Part shown: piece by piece, positions 21,424 through 29,719 of the stretch
Position numbering within the stretch: the stretch's first letter is position 1
Layout of the letters: each line of letters starts with the position of its first letter
Assembly: GCA_021771575.1 (NCBI GenBank)
Contig: JAETOX010000014.1
Span: forward strand, 1 to 39,330
Source: Bacteroides sp.
GTDB lineage: Bacteria; Bacteroidota; Bacteroidia; Bacteroidales; Marinifilaceae
Direction of reading: 5' to 3'
DNA length: 39,330 nucleotides
Notes under the pieces: generated by a model
Seen by the model: the letters and a program-made list of their open reading frames with translations, nothing else
What the model was told of the DNA's origin: nothing
Database searches by the model: none
Program-made: the position numbers and the translations under genes

Positions 21424-22869
21424 TTATCCTACAGAACCTTCCAAACTGATCTGCAACAATTTTTGCGCTTCTACAGCAAATTCCATCGGCATTTTATTCA
21501 ATACATCCCCTGCATATCCTTTAATAATCAATCCAACAGCATCTTCTGTGGAGATGCCCCGCTGGTTGCAGTAGAAAATCTGATCTTCTCCAATTTTCGA
21601 GGTGGTGGCTTCGTGCTCTACCTGAGCCGTAGAATTCTCAATTTCCAGATAAGGGAAAGTATGAGCCCCGCACTTATCGCCCAATAAGAGGGAATCGCAC
21701 TGCGAATAATTCCGGGCATTCCGACAAGTCTTTACGACCTTTACTTTGCCCCGGTAAGAATTACTGCTGTAGCCGGCAGAAATACCTTTGGAAACTATCC
21801 GGCTCCGGGTGTTGTTACCGATATGAATCATTTTCGTTCCTGTATCTGCCTGTTGGTAATTGTTGGTCACCGCCACCGAATAAAATTCGCTGACCGATCC
21901 GTCGCCTTTCAAAATCGTACTAGGATATTTCCAGGTAATAGCCGATCCGGTCTCTACCTGCGCCCAAATGAGTTTTGCATTCTCTCCCCGACAAATTCCC
22001 CGCTTCGTTACAAAATTATAAATACCTCCCTTTCCTTCTTTGTCGCCGGGATACCAATTCTGTACTGTACTATACTTCACCTCAGCATTTTTTTCAACGA
22101 CAATTTCTACAATAGCCGCATGCAATTGGTTTTCATCGCGTTGTGGTGCAGTACATCCTTCCAGGTAGCTGACATAGGCATCGTCTTCGGCAACAATCAG
22201 AGTCCGCTCAAACTGCCCGGTATTGCGGGCATTGATGCGGAAATAAGTGGATAACTCCATGGGGCAACGCACACCTTTGGGTATATATACAAACGAGCCG
22301 TCGCTGAATACAGCTGAATTCAAAGCTGCAAAATAATTATCCCGGTAAGGAACCACGGAACCCAAGTATTTCCGTACCAAGTCGGGATGGTTTCTGACTG
22401 CTTCCGAGAATGAACAAAAAATGACTCCCCGTTCTGCCAGGGTATCTTTAAAGGTAGTTTTCACGGAAACACTATCCATCACTGCATCTACTGCAATTCC
22501 CGACAAGGCCATTTGCTCGCTCAACGGAATCCCTAATTTATCGAAAGTTGCTTTTAACTCCGGGTCGACATCCTCCCATTGTTTGGATTCCTTTTGTTTG
22601 GGAGCAGCATAGTAAACAATATCCTGATAATCGATTTCCGGAATATCCAATTTCGCCCAACGGGGCATTTTCATCGTCAACCAATGCCGGTAAGCATTCA
22701 GACGGAACTCCAGCAACCATTCCGGTTCTTCTTTTTTGGCCGAAATCATCCGGATCACCTCTTCATTGAGTCCTTTGCCTATGGTTTCCGTTTCCACATT
22801 CGTTACAAAGCCATATTTATATTCGCTTCCGGTAACTTCCTGTATAATATTTTCTTGTTCTTTAGCCAT
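21424..22869 (-). CDS. sufB: SufB scaffold protein of Fe-S cluster assembly
   Basis: 481 residues from the ATG at 22869 (MAKEQENI); an in-frame start at 22917 would add 16 non-conserved residues and begin just upstream of the promoter box. The family is clear from [28 protein letters not shown], then [20 protein letters not shown], whose CGAHT cysteine corresponds to the essential Cys405 of E. coli SufB. SufB accepts sulfur and builds the nascent cluster. It is the first gene of sufBCDSE-sufT, divergent from thiL. A full SUF system fits an organism with many Fe-S proteins such as the hydrogenases here. Confidence 0.95.
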   Translation of the reverse strand: MAKEQENIIQEVTGSEYKYGFVTNVETETIGKGLNEEVIRMISAKKEEPEWLLEFRLNAYRHWLTMKMPRWAKLDIPEIDYQDIVYYAAPKQKESKQWEDVDPELKATFDKLGIPLSEQMALSGIAVDAVMDSVSVKTTFKDTLAERGVIFCSFSEAVRNHPDLVRKYLGSVVPYRDNYFAALNSAVFSDGSFVYIPKGVRCPMELSTYFRINARNTGQFERTLIVAEDDAYVSYLEGCTAPQRDENQLHAAIVEIVVEKNAEVKYSTVQNWYPGDKEGKGGIYNFVTKRGICRGENAKLIWAQVETGSAITWKYPSTILKGDGSVSEFYSVAVTNNYQQADTGTKMIHIGNNTRSRIVSKGISAGYSSNSYRGKVKVVKTCRNARNYSQCDSLLLGDKCGAHTFPYLEIENSTAQVEHEATTSKIGEDQIFYCNQRGISTEDAVGLIIKGYAGDVLNKMPMEFAVEAQKLLQISLEGSVG

Positions 22870-22906
22870 AACTACAACGTTAATTATCTCCTCTCCGAAT
22901 AGTACA

Positions 22907-22914
22907 CAAAAGTA
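22907..22914 (-). promoter_or_regulatory. -7 promoter element of the suf operon
   Basis: Read on the minus strand this is TACTTTTG, a perfect match to TAnnTTTG, 37 bases upstream of the sufB ATG. No obvious IscR/Fur-like palindrome was seen nearby. Confidence 0.6.
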
Positions 22915-22999
22915 CAAAATATATTTAACACTCCAATTGAAAACATACTGTCATCTCGTCAATTCTCTCTATTACCCCATCAGCAAAACTGATGTCCTA

Positions 23000-23029
23000 T
23001 TGCTGCATTTCTAATTTTCGCTACCTTTG
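23000..23029 (+). promoter_or_regulatory. Promoter of thiL with -33 and -7 elements
   Basis: TTG at 23000-23002 and TACCTTTG at 23022-23029 are separated by 19 bases, the classic Bacteroidota arrangement. The ATG at 23052 follows after 22 bases, so the leader is short. Confidence 0.6.
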
Positions 23030-23051
23030 TGTAAATTTAGAATTTTCAAGT

Positions 23052-24113
23052 ATGGCAAAATATACAGAACTATCAACCCTCGGGGAATTCGGTTTGATCG
23101 ACCACCTGACCCGAACGATCCAATTGAAAAATCCTTCTTCCCGGAAAGGGGTCGGCGATGACGCTGCAGTACTGGACTATGGGGACAAGAAAATATTGGT
23201 AAGCACAGATATGTTGATTCAAGGTATTCATTTCGACCTGACTTATACTCCATTGAAACACCTGGGGTATAAATCGGTGGCTGTAAATGCCAGCGATATC
23301 TGCGCCATGAACGGCATCCCCCGACAAATCACGGTAGCCCTGGCGATCTCGAATCATTTTTCGGTAGAAAGTCTGGAAGAATTTTATGCCGGAATGTATC
23401 TGGCGTGTGAGCATTACGGCATCGATCTGGTGGGTGGAGACACCACTTCTTCTAAAACCGGGATGTGCATCAGTATCACCGTATTGGGAGAGGCTGCAGA
23501 AGAAGATATTGTTTATCGCAATACAGCCAAAGAGAACGAATTGATCTGCGTGACAGGTGATCTGGGAGCAGCCTATATGGGATTGCAATTACTGGAACGG
23601 GAGAAACTGGTGTTCGAGGACAACGAACAGACTCAACCCGATTTTGCCGGCTACGAATATATATTGGAACGTCAGTTGAAGCCGGAAGCCCGGCAAGACA
23701 TTATCCGTCAATTCCGGGAAAAAGGATTCAAGCCGACAGCCATGATCGATATTTCGGACGGCCTGGCCTCGGAGATCATGCATATCTGCAAAGATTCGGG
23801 GATAGGTTGCAATATCTACGAAGAAAAAATTCCGATCGATTATCAGACGTTCAAGATGGCCGAAGAGCTCAATATGAATGCCACTGTCTGTGCTTTATCG
23901 GGCGGTGAAGATTATGAATTGCTCTTTACAGCTCCCCTGAACGCTTACGACCAATTAACCGCCATGCCCGGCATCACGGTTATCGGACACACCTGTAAAG
24001 CCGAACAAGGTTGCTACATGACCACCCGGGACGGTAACACTTTCGAACTGAAAGCCCAGGGATGGACAAATTTTTCTTCACCGAAGCCGGTAGAAAAAAA
24101 TGCAAACGATTAA
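23052..24113 (+). CDS. thiL: Thiamine-monophosphate kinase ThiL
   Basis: 353 residues from the ATG at 23052, just after the promoter; the longer in-frame start at 22992 lies upstream of the promoter and is rejected. ThiL phosphorylates thiamine monophosphate to the active cofactor thiamine diphosphate. Family motifs are visible: GVGDDAAVL (33-41), STDMLIQGIHFD (51-62), NASDICAMNG, DLVGGDTTSS and the C-terminal ALSGGEDYELLF, which together bind ATP and Mg2+. The next gene starts 10 bases later. Other PurM-like kinases (SelD, HypE) are excluded by these motifs and the length. Confidence 0.95.
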   Translation: MAKYTELSTLGEFGLIDHLTRTIQLKNPSSRKGVGDDAAVLDYGDKKILVSTDMLIQGIHFDLTYTPLKHLGYKSVAVNASDICAMNGIPRQITVALAISNHFSVESLEEFYAGMYLACEHYGIDLVGGDTTSSKTGMCISITVLGEAAEEDIVYRNTAKENELICVTGDLGAAYMGLQLLEREKLVFEDNEQTQPDFAGYEYILERQLKPEARQDIIRQFREKGFKPTAMIDISDGLASEIMHICKDSGIGCNIYEEKIPIDYQTFKMAEELNMNATVCALSGGEDYELLFTAPLNAYDQLTAMPGITVIGHTCKAEQGCYMTTRDGNTFELKAQGWTNFSSPKPVEKNAND

Positions 24114-24123
24114 CTGAACCAAG

Positions 24124-24729
24124 ATGGAAGATTCTTTAAGAGAAATATTGCAGGAGGCGGAGAAGCACCGACAGACGGGAAACCGGAAAGCCCTGACTGC
24201 CATACTCCGTCGGGTAACGACAAACCGCAGAGCTTATTACCGGGAAAGTATCGCCGAGAAGCTGGAGGAAGAATTCGCTGACGCTCTATATAAAGTATTG
24301 TTGTTAGAAATGGATGAGGAAGAAGAAGATAGTATAGAAATCGCCGAATTGGCTTACCTCAGTCTATGCGCCAGTTTCCATCATCCGGAATCCGTCACCG
24401 CAGAGCATTATAAACGCAGGTTACTGCTTTTACATTATTTCTGCGATTATTTCACCGATTCAATCATCGAAGTTTTTCTGTCAAAATACAGAACCGACAA
24501 TATGCTGTTGGCCCGGAACCTGGCGCTCGAATGTCTGGAAAAAATGCAGTTATCGGATATGTTTTATCTGGAGGATCATGCCCCGGATTTTCTGGATGGC
24601 GACGAGCAGTTATCGGATGCTTGTAACGCCATTGAAACCAATCCGAATTTATCGGATGCCGAAAGAGAAGAATCCCTGCTACTCCATAGGGTGTTGTATG
24701 CTTACCTAAAAGCCAAATATAAAAACTGA
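24124..24729 (+). CDS. Conserved-looking hypothetical protein, all-helical
   Basis: 201 residues, highly charged, with no signal peptide or membrane segment; I do not recognise a named family. It is predicted almost entirely helical, with an acidic run EMDEEEEDS near residue 80 and a Leu/Tyr-rich middle (YKRRLLLLHYFCDYFTD), suggesting a soluble helical-repeat adaptor. It begins 10 bases after thiL and shares its transcript; the terminator hairpin overlaps its stop codon. A role in thiamine metabolism is not implied by the sequence. Confidence 0.75.
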   Translation: MEDSLREILQEAEKHRQTGNRKALTAILRRVTTNRRAYYRESIAEKLEEEFADALYKVLLLEMDEEEEDSIEIAELAYLSLCASFHHPESVTAEHYKRRLLLLHYFCDYFTDSIIEVFLSKYRTDNMLLARNLALECLEKMQLSDMFYLEDHAPDFLDGDEQLSDACNAIETNPNLSDAEREESLLLHRVLYAYLKAKYKN

Positions 24730-24760
24730 GAGCTTTTCAGCTCTCAGTACTTTCTTTTTT
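24726..24760. terminator. Bidirectional intrinsic terminator
   Basis: The stem CTGAGAGC/GCTCTCAG (24726-24733 and 24740-24747) has loop TTTTCA, followed on the plus strand by TACTTTCTTTTTT and on the minus strand by TTTTTATATTT. It overlaps the stop codon of the upstream gene and also ends the RRM gene that converges on it. Confidence 0.8.
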
Positions 24761-24764
24761 CGAA

Positions 24765-25079
24765 TCAATGATTCGGGTTGAATCTTCTTTCACCATTGCG
24801 AGGAGCGAATGACCGATGGCCTCTGTTTTCCCCTTCCTCTCTCGGGCGTGCTTTTTTTACAACGATTTTCCTTCCCTGAAATTCAGTTTCATTAAGAGCA
24901 TTGATAGCATTCATTCCTTCAGTTTCGTCTTCCATTTCAACAAAACCAAAACATTTTGAATTACCGGTTTCTTTGTCCATGATCACTTTTGCTGAAGAGA
25001 CAGTACCATGTTCGCCGAAAAGAGCTGCGAGATCTTCACCTGTAGTGGCAGAACTCATTTTTGCTACAAAAATATTCAC
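24765..25079 (-). CDS. RRM-domain RNA-binding protein, GTG start
   Basis: 104 residues: one RNA recognition motif (1-80) with RNP2 as NIFVAKM (2-8) and RNP1 as KCFGFVEM (42-49), then a short basic Arg/Gly/Asn tail (REEGENRGHRSFAPRNGERR). Such small RRM proteins are abundant in Bacteroidota, where they bind single-stranded RNA and act as post-transcriptional regulators, in a niche like that of Hfq or cold-shock proteins. The start must be the GTG at 25079: no ATG is in frame upstream, and starting at the internal Met8 would remove RNP2. The upstream leader is extremely A/T-rich. Confidence 0.9.
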   Translation of the reverse strand: MNIFVAKMSSATTGEDLAALFGEHGTVSSAKVIMDKETGNSKCFGFVEMEDETEGMNAINALNETEFQGRKIVVKKARPREEGENRGHRSFAPRNGERRFNPNH

Positions 25080-25273
25080 AATAAAAAAAAATTAAAAAAA
25101 ATAATTAAACATGCAGAAGAATACGTTGTGTGCTTTTTTTAGTTACAAAAAAAAACGCAGAACCAAGGTTCTTCTATCGCTGGCAAATATATATTAATTT
25201 ATTAATAATCAGAAATAAAATAAACCGATATTTTTTCCATCTAAAAAATATTCTTTTTTTTCTTTGTTTTTTA
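25080..25273. other. A/T-rich intergenic region, leader of the RRM gene
   Basis: Long A and T runs occupy this stretch between the divergent RRM gene and the tRNA. I found no clear -7 element for the RRM gene and no open frame of note. Confidence 0.4.
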
Positions 25274-25304
25274 TTTGCAAATTCAAATAAAACCCCTACA
25301 TTTG
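25274..25304 (+). promoter_or_regulatory. Promoter of tRNA-Phe
   Basis: TTTG at 25274-25277 and TACATTTG at 25297-25304, 19 bases apart, match both Bacteroidota promoter boxes exactly. The tRNA starts 18 bases later. Confidence 0.75.
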
Positions 25305-25322
25305 CACTCGCAATTCAGCAAT

Positions 25323-25395
25323 GGTGGCATAGCTCAGTCGGTAGAGCAAAGGACTGAAAATCCTTGTGTCCCTGGTTCGATTCCAGGTGCTACCA
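25323..25395 (+). tRNA. tRNA-Phe (anticodon GAA)
   Basis: 73 bases that fold as a cloverleaf: acceptor GGTGGCA with TGCTACC (one G-U pair), anticodon stem AAGGA/TCCTT with loop CTGAAAA, so the anticodon GAA is at 25356-25358, and a T arm CCTGG/CCAGG with loop TTCGATT. The 3' CCA is not encoded directly after the discriminator A. Confidence 0.97.
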
Positions 25396-25408
25396 CACCA
25401 AAAATGAG

Positions 25409-25434
25409 AGAGTTACGAAAGTAACTCTTTTTTC
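25409..25434 (+). terminator. Intrinsic terminator of tRNA-Phe
   Basis: An AGAGTTAC stem, GAAA tetraloop and GTAACTCT, followed by a T run. It lies 14 bases after the tRNA. Confidence 0.85.
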
Positions 25435-25440
25435 ATTTTA

Positions 25441-25882
25441 CCTCAAATACAAGGAAAACAGGAGATTTTCCGCTATGTTGGCATTGCTGAAAATGCCGGT
25501 TACGGTATGAAGGAACTCGCGAGTTGGAAAACCTTAACCGGTACGCGCCCTACCATAGAAAGCGAACGCACCATCGCCACCGTCACATTCTCTCTCAAAT
25601 CCGCAATCCAACGGCTCAACATATCTGATGTCCCTGTAAAACTGACAGACACAAAGGTTGCCCTGGGATTGCGCCGGGGATTCGCTACCTCTGCACCGTC
25701 TCAATAGCAATGCCGAAGCGGTTCAAAAGCGGTCGGGGATACAGTTGCAACGCTTCCGTAACGTTTCTGAAACGGAGCAAAAGCAGGGAAACCATAGCGA
25801 ATCCTATGGCAAACGTATCTCAAAAGGTAAATTTCCCTTTGTAGTAGCAGAAAAATACTGGGGCAGATATAATCATGTATAG
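25441..25882 (+). pseudogene. 3' relic of an AlbA_2-type ATP-binding protein gene
   Basis: An open stretch without a start, beginning at the tRNA terminator, reads EIFRYVGIAENAGYGMKELA then SWKTLTGTRPTIESE and ends in TAG at 25705-25707. This resembles the GHKL-like C-terminal region of the putative DNA-binding ATP-binding proteins (AlbA_2 family) that are frequent accessory genes in Bacteroidales. After the stop a shifted frame to 25882 (SGIQLQRFRNVSETEQKQGN) probably continues the decayed tail. The 5' two thirds are absent. Its position straight after a tRNA gene suggests remains of an integrated element, since tRNA 3' ends are common integration sites. Confidence 0.5.
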
Positions 25883-25929
25883 CAACAAAGGCCGGCCAAC
25901 TTTTTACCGTCTGCCAGCCTTTGTTGCTA
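25880..25929. terminator. Long inverted repeat, probable bidirectional terminator
   Basis: TAGCAACAAAGGC (25880-25892) pairs perfectly with GCCTTTGTTGCTA (25917-25929). After one mismatch three more pairs extend the stem, leaving a 16-base loop. It lies 14 bases from the stop of the fimbrillin-like gene that ends here on the minus strand and directly after the relic frame. Confidence 0.65.
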
Positions 25930-25942
25930 ATCGTAAGAACAT

Positions 25943-27439
25943 TTAAAATTCGTGGAAAGCACGGACACGATTGAGAAAATCTTGCCCCAATAGCTCTTCT
26001 TGATACCCGGACCCCCAACCCATTGCTTCATAAAAAGAAGAATAACTGACCATCCTTACATTTTCCCCAGCACCAATACTGGAAGAATGATATCTACAAT
26101 CCACTTTCTTCATTTCGTTCTTTTTCTCTCCCGGCGCTTGCTTGATAGCTGCATTAAATTCATCCCAACGATTCCCCTCAATAATTAATTTACCAAATAT
26201 CTTCAAAACATTGTGCGCTGGTAAAACCCAACCCGTCACTCCGTCTACATTCTTATCATTACACCATTTCATAGCCGGAAAACGCTCCAATGTCTGATCG
26301 CAAAGTAACACAGCATTTAAATTGGCAACAGCATCATCCCTACTATTTGCCGCGGGCATAATTCCTGATTGGAAAGGATCTTCCGTTGCCCATGGTAATT
26401 CCGTCTCATCCAGCGACACCACCCAACCGTGTTTTTCGGTTTCGTCTACGCTGATGACAATTCCCTGAATGCCGTGCCGATTATAATAATCGAAGACTTT
26501 ATATGTCGGCAGATTTTCCAGCGCTTCTCCCATAAGCGTTTCATTATCCCGCCAAGGAGCAATTTCTTTGATGCGGACCACACATTCCGTTTCTTTAACC
26601 AAAACATCTAAAATAATTTGTTTGCCGGATTCGAAATTCAATTCTTGTTCCGTATTCCAGGTGTAGGTATAATTACCCGGTGTGAGGATTTCCAACAATT
26701 GCGTCCCTACCGTAATTTTTTGAGGCACAATAATTGCTTCGCGTACCACCTCGATTCCTGCCGGCAATTCTTTGAGTTCGGCACTCACGACATGGGCGGT
26801 TTCCCCTTTGGGCATTACCGTACCGGAAGCTAAATCGACAGAAGCGTTCAGTAAGATATTGTCTACCGTCACTTTACTACCCACCAAAGCGCCAGGGGTG
26901 GACGAATTGCTATGGATATGCAATACCACCTTGCTCATCAAATGATGGAAAGACAGCGTAGTGGCCTCATCACTATATTTGAGCGTTTGCCGGGCATAAA
27001 GCAAGTCGTTTCTTTCATTTCCCTCTTCCCGCAGAGCGAGACTGTCCTGACGAGGTTCGATAGCAAAAGCGTAAGCTGCCGGATTTTCCGCGGCTTTTGC
27101 ATCATAGGGAGCGTAGGCATACAGTTCCAGTGAAGGTTGACGATCCCAGGATATGCGCGGATCAGACACCAATCCACCGGCACTTTGCATGAAACGGATA
27201 TTTTTCGCTACTTCTGCACGATTGAGGTCAGCATCTACCTTTGTCGCCGATAACCATACACCAACTCCTTGACCGGCACGGAAACGGTAGGCCGCTTCAT
27301 CGGGAGCCATACCGTCGACCAGTGCGGAAAGGTGAAGTTCTCCCGTACCTCCGGTTACATCGTTATCGTCTTTTTTGCACCCTGTCAACAAAAGAATGGT
27401 CAAAAGGATAGTCCCCCATAGGTAAGATTGTAATTTCAT
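25943..27439 (-). CDS. Fimbrillin-like lipoprotein with C-terminal FISUMP/DUF1566-like domain
   Basis: 498 residues. The lipobox in LLLTGCKK puts the lipidated Cys at 21. Residues 35-310 match the Mfa-like/fimbrillin domain of Bacteroidales pilins (LELYAYAPYDA, then TLSFHHLMSKVVLHI, the segment typical of the FimA/Mfa1 core). Residues 330-498 resemble FISUMP/DUF1566 modules: KHGWVVSLDETELPWATED and GVTGWVLPAHNVLKIF. It is the last gene of the sigma-to-fimbrillin operon, 8 bases after the other fimbrillin-like gene. It may be a pilus tip or anchor subunit, or a surface ligand-binding lipoprotein with a pilin fold. Confidence 0.78.
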   Translation of the reverse strand: MKLQSYLWGTILLTILLLTGCKKDDNDVTGGTGELHLSALVDGMAPDEAAYRFRAGQGVGVWLSATKVDADLNRAEVAKNIRFMQSAGGLVSDPRISWDRQPSLELYAYAPYDAKAAENPAAYAFAIEPRQDSLALREEGNERNDLLYARQTLKYSDEATTLSFHHLMSKVVLHIHSNSSTPGALVGSKVTVDNILLNASVDLASGTVMPKGETAHVVSAELKELPAGIEVVREAIIVPQKITVGTQLLEILTPGNYTYTWNTEQELNFESGKQIILDVLVKETECVVRIKEIAPWRDNETLMGEALENLPTYKVFDYYNRHGIQGIVISVDETEKHGWVVSLDETELPWATEDPFQSGIMPAANSRDDAVANLNAVLLCDQTLERFPAMKWCNDKNVDGVTGWVLPAHNVLKIFGKLIIEGNRWDEFNAAIKQAPGEKKNEMKKVDCRYHSSSIGAGENVRMVSYSSFYEAMGWGSGYQEELLGQDFLNRVRAFHEF

Positions 27440-27447
27440 GCTTTCTG

Positions 27448-28266
27448 TTATTTAAGTGTGACTCTTATTTTTTGCAAGCTACCGACACGCAAATCGATGC
27501 TTTCGGCAGGCGTATAGATGTAAGCAATATCGCCGTTATCGCATTGCAGGAAAGGCGTTTCCGCAGCAATTTGTTGTGGTGGCAGAACCACGCGAAATAT
27601 CCGTTTTTCCACATCTTCAACCGAAAAATCTACCATTGTGGCACCGTCTTCCGAATGGATGAATGTTTCTGTACCGATATTCCAGGCCGTTTTAGTATTT
27701 ACGTTAATGGCTTTTACTGCTAATTCGGGCAGAAAGTCGATATTTTCGCCCAAGATTTCCACTTCAACCAAGGAGAAAGCATGTTGAAACACCAATTCTA
27801 CTTCTCCATCAGTTAATCCCTGAATGTTGGCAGCACGCAAAACATCAGCGTCAGGCATGACATTTACCGCAAAAAGTATGGAGTCGGGACGCGAAGCTTC
27901 GCGGGAATAGGGCCAATAAGCATAAAAATCAAGCGGCGAGCTATCTTGCGACCATACGACTTTATCGATCGGGGTAGCGGGTTTCCAGCCGTCCTCAGTT
28001 TTCACCCATTTAGCATTGTGTGCCTGATTGCCTTGGATTGCCGGTACAGCAACAGTGGCGGAAGTGGTTCGTTTAACGGCATAAATACCAATGGAATCGC
28101 CAATTTCAAAATCACTTTTTCCGGCACGAGTGGATAACGATGAGTGAATCCGGAAATTCACTTCTTTCGCACTGGACGACGGTTCCGGATATTCGGCTGA
28201 GTGGTCTTGCACGCAAGCACCGAATAGCAGCAGGACGCCTGGAATTAATAATCGTCTGATATTCAT
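27448..28266 (-). CDS. Fimbrillin-like lipoprotein, short form
   Basis: 272 residues. The signal MNIRRLLIPGVLLLFGAC ends in a lipobox Cys at 18. A STRAG segment (SSLSTRAGKSDF) followed by IGDSIGIYAV and SPLDFYAYWPYSRE is typical of the fimbrillin/Mfa-like N-terminal domain, as is LVFQHAFSLVEVEILG. The length covers both usual beta-sandwich halves without the extra domain of its neighbour. FimA/Mfa1 pilins are matured by Arg-gingipain in Porphyromonas; whether the Arg of STRAG is a cleavage site here is unknown. It lies 27 bases after the TlpA-like gene in the same operon. Confidence 0.78.
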   Translation of the reverse strand: MNIRRLLIPGVLLLFGACVQDHSAEYPEPSSSAKEVNFRIHSSLSTRAGKSDFEIGDSIGIYAVKRTTSATVAVPAIQGNQAHNAKWVKTEDGWKPATPIDKVVWSQDSSPLDFYAYWPYSREASRPDSILFAVNVMPDADVLRAANIQGLTDGEVELVFQHAFSLVEVEILGENIDFLPELAVKAINVNTKTAWNIGTETFIHSEDGATMVDFSVEDVEKRIFRVVLPPQQIAAETPFLQCDNGDIAYIYTPAESIDLRVGSLQKIRVTLK

Positions 28267-28293
28267 AATATAATATTTAAGATGGATCAGGAA

Positions 28294-29685
28294 TTAAATG
28301 CCTGCTAATTTTTCTAATGTTTTCGCCGTTTCCGGGTCTGAGGGGCGCGTCATGTTGTTGTCAATGAGTTTGCCTTCGGGGTCGAAAAGAAGGAAACGGG
28401 GAATGCCCGTTATTTTATAATCCAGGGCGATTTGTGCTTCAGGCCCGCCGATTAGTTGAATACCGCCCAGTTGTTCTTTCTCCACCATAGCCACCCAATC
28501 TTTCCGCCGCGCATCTAAAGAGATGCTGACAAAATGGATGTTCTTACCGTGGAATTGCGCCTCTAATTTTTTCAAATGGGGAATTTCCTGCCGACAGGGG
28601 CCACACCAGGTAGCCCATACATCGACGTAGAGGTATTTGCCTTTTAAATCCCCTAAATTCACGGCGTTACCCTCTATGTCAAAATAAGCAGCGTTATCCG
28701 AAAGCATTTGTTCTCCGCTTTGCAATTTTTCGTACACGGCATAGAGTTTTCTCAATTCTTTTTTGTAATCTTCCCGCTTCACATAACGGTCGTATATTGC
28801 CTGTATGCTTTTCAAGGATACTCCTTGGGTGCTTTCTACATAAATAGTTGCATAATTTTGCATCATATCTTCCAATATGGCTGGTGTTTTGAAATATTTT
28901 TCCAACACCTCCACGCGTTTCTGAATAATCTCTTCCCAATTGAGATCAAAATCTTCCAAAGCAAGAATGGCTATCGCTCCTCTCACATATTTCCGGTAGG
29001 CCGCATTTTTCCACAAAACAATATCATCTTTCAGCATACGGACGATGTGTTCTTTGACAAGAGGCGTGTCGTCCTGTTTCCAAAAACCGTATGTTTGGTT
29101 ACCATTTTTCCAGAAATGTTGCATCGGATAAGAGGTGAGCGGTTCATACAAGCGATAGCGGGCAGTAAGTAGTTCCTGACGTTCAAACTCTTTATCGAGG
29201 CGGCTTTTACGTATCGTTTTCTCGTTTTGCTGCTCATATTGCTTCAATTTTTTCAGATAGGACTTTTCGTCGAGCAGGAAATCACTGTCATTCATTTCCT
29301 GTAACTGTCGTTCGTTGAGATAGATATTTTTATCCGCATTCTCACCTTCATACTGAAGATCAAGATGCTGCAAAGCATATCCCCCTTTATCGTTCGCCAT
29401 TACCTTTACAGCCAACGGCTTTCCGGGTTCCAGATATAACGGATTATGGCTCAATCCGATGTTTAAGGTAAAGTAGTCTGCTTCCTCTAAAGGAAATTCG
29501 AATTTAGCCATCTGGGAGTCCTCACAAACGTAGTTGCCCTGAAAAGTGGCCCCTGACAATGTTACATCTTTAGCCAACCGAAAGTCTCCCAAATCTACTG
29601 TCAGGAATGCTTTTTTTTCTTGGGCCATCACTTGAAAGGTTGTGAAAACCGTCAATATCACACTGATTAATACATGTTTGTTCAT
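28294..29685 (-). CDS. TlpA-like thioredoxin-fold protein with large N-terminal region
   Basis: 463 residues from the ATG at 29685 (MNKHVLISV, a signal peptide ending FQVMA); the longer frame to 29754 would start inside the previous gene. Residues 25-320 form a mixed N-terminal region, partly helical, as in many Bacteroidota TlpA/ResA-like proteins with a DUF4369-like module. Residues 325-463 are a thioredoxin domain with active site WCGPC near residue 360 (YVDVWATWCGPCRQEIPHLK) and cis-Pro segment KITGIPRFLLF. It is probably a periplasmic reductase or isomerase for disulfides. It sits between the metallohydrolase-like and fimbrillin genes, so its clients may be the SusCD partners or the surface lipoproteins. 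Confidence 0.88.
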   Translation of the reverse strand: MNKHVLISVILTVFTTFQVMAQEKKAFLTVDLGDFRLAKDVTLSGATFQGNYVCEDSQMAKFEFPLEEADYFTLNIGLSHNPLYLEPGKPLAVKVMANDKGGYALQHLDLQYEGENADKNIYLNERQLQEMNDSDFLLDEKSYLKKLKQYEQQNEKTIRKSRLDKEFERQELLTARYRLYEPLTSYPMQHFWKNGNQTYGFWKQDDTPLVKEHIVRMLKDDIVLWKNAAYRKYVRGAIAILALEDFDLNWEEIIQKRVEVLEKYFKTPAILEDMMQNYATIYVESTQGVSLKSIQAIYDRYVKREDYKKELRKLYAVYEKLQSGEQMLSDNAAYFDIEGNAVNLGDLKGKYLYVDVWATWCGPCRQEIPHLKKLEAQFHGKNIHFVSISLDARRKDWVAMVEKEQLGGIQLIGGPEAQIALDYKITGIPRFLLFDPEGKLIDNNMTRPSDPETAKTLEKLAGI

Positions 29686-29719
29686 TATTCGTTTTTTTAT
29701 TAAATTAATATTGGATTGT

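Noticed and set aside
22992-23051. Extended N-terminus of ThiL
   Set aside because: It would start upstream of the -7 element at 23022-23029.
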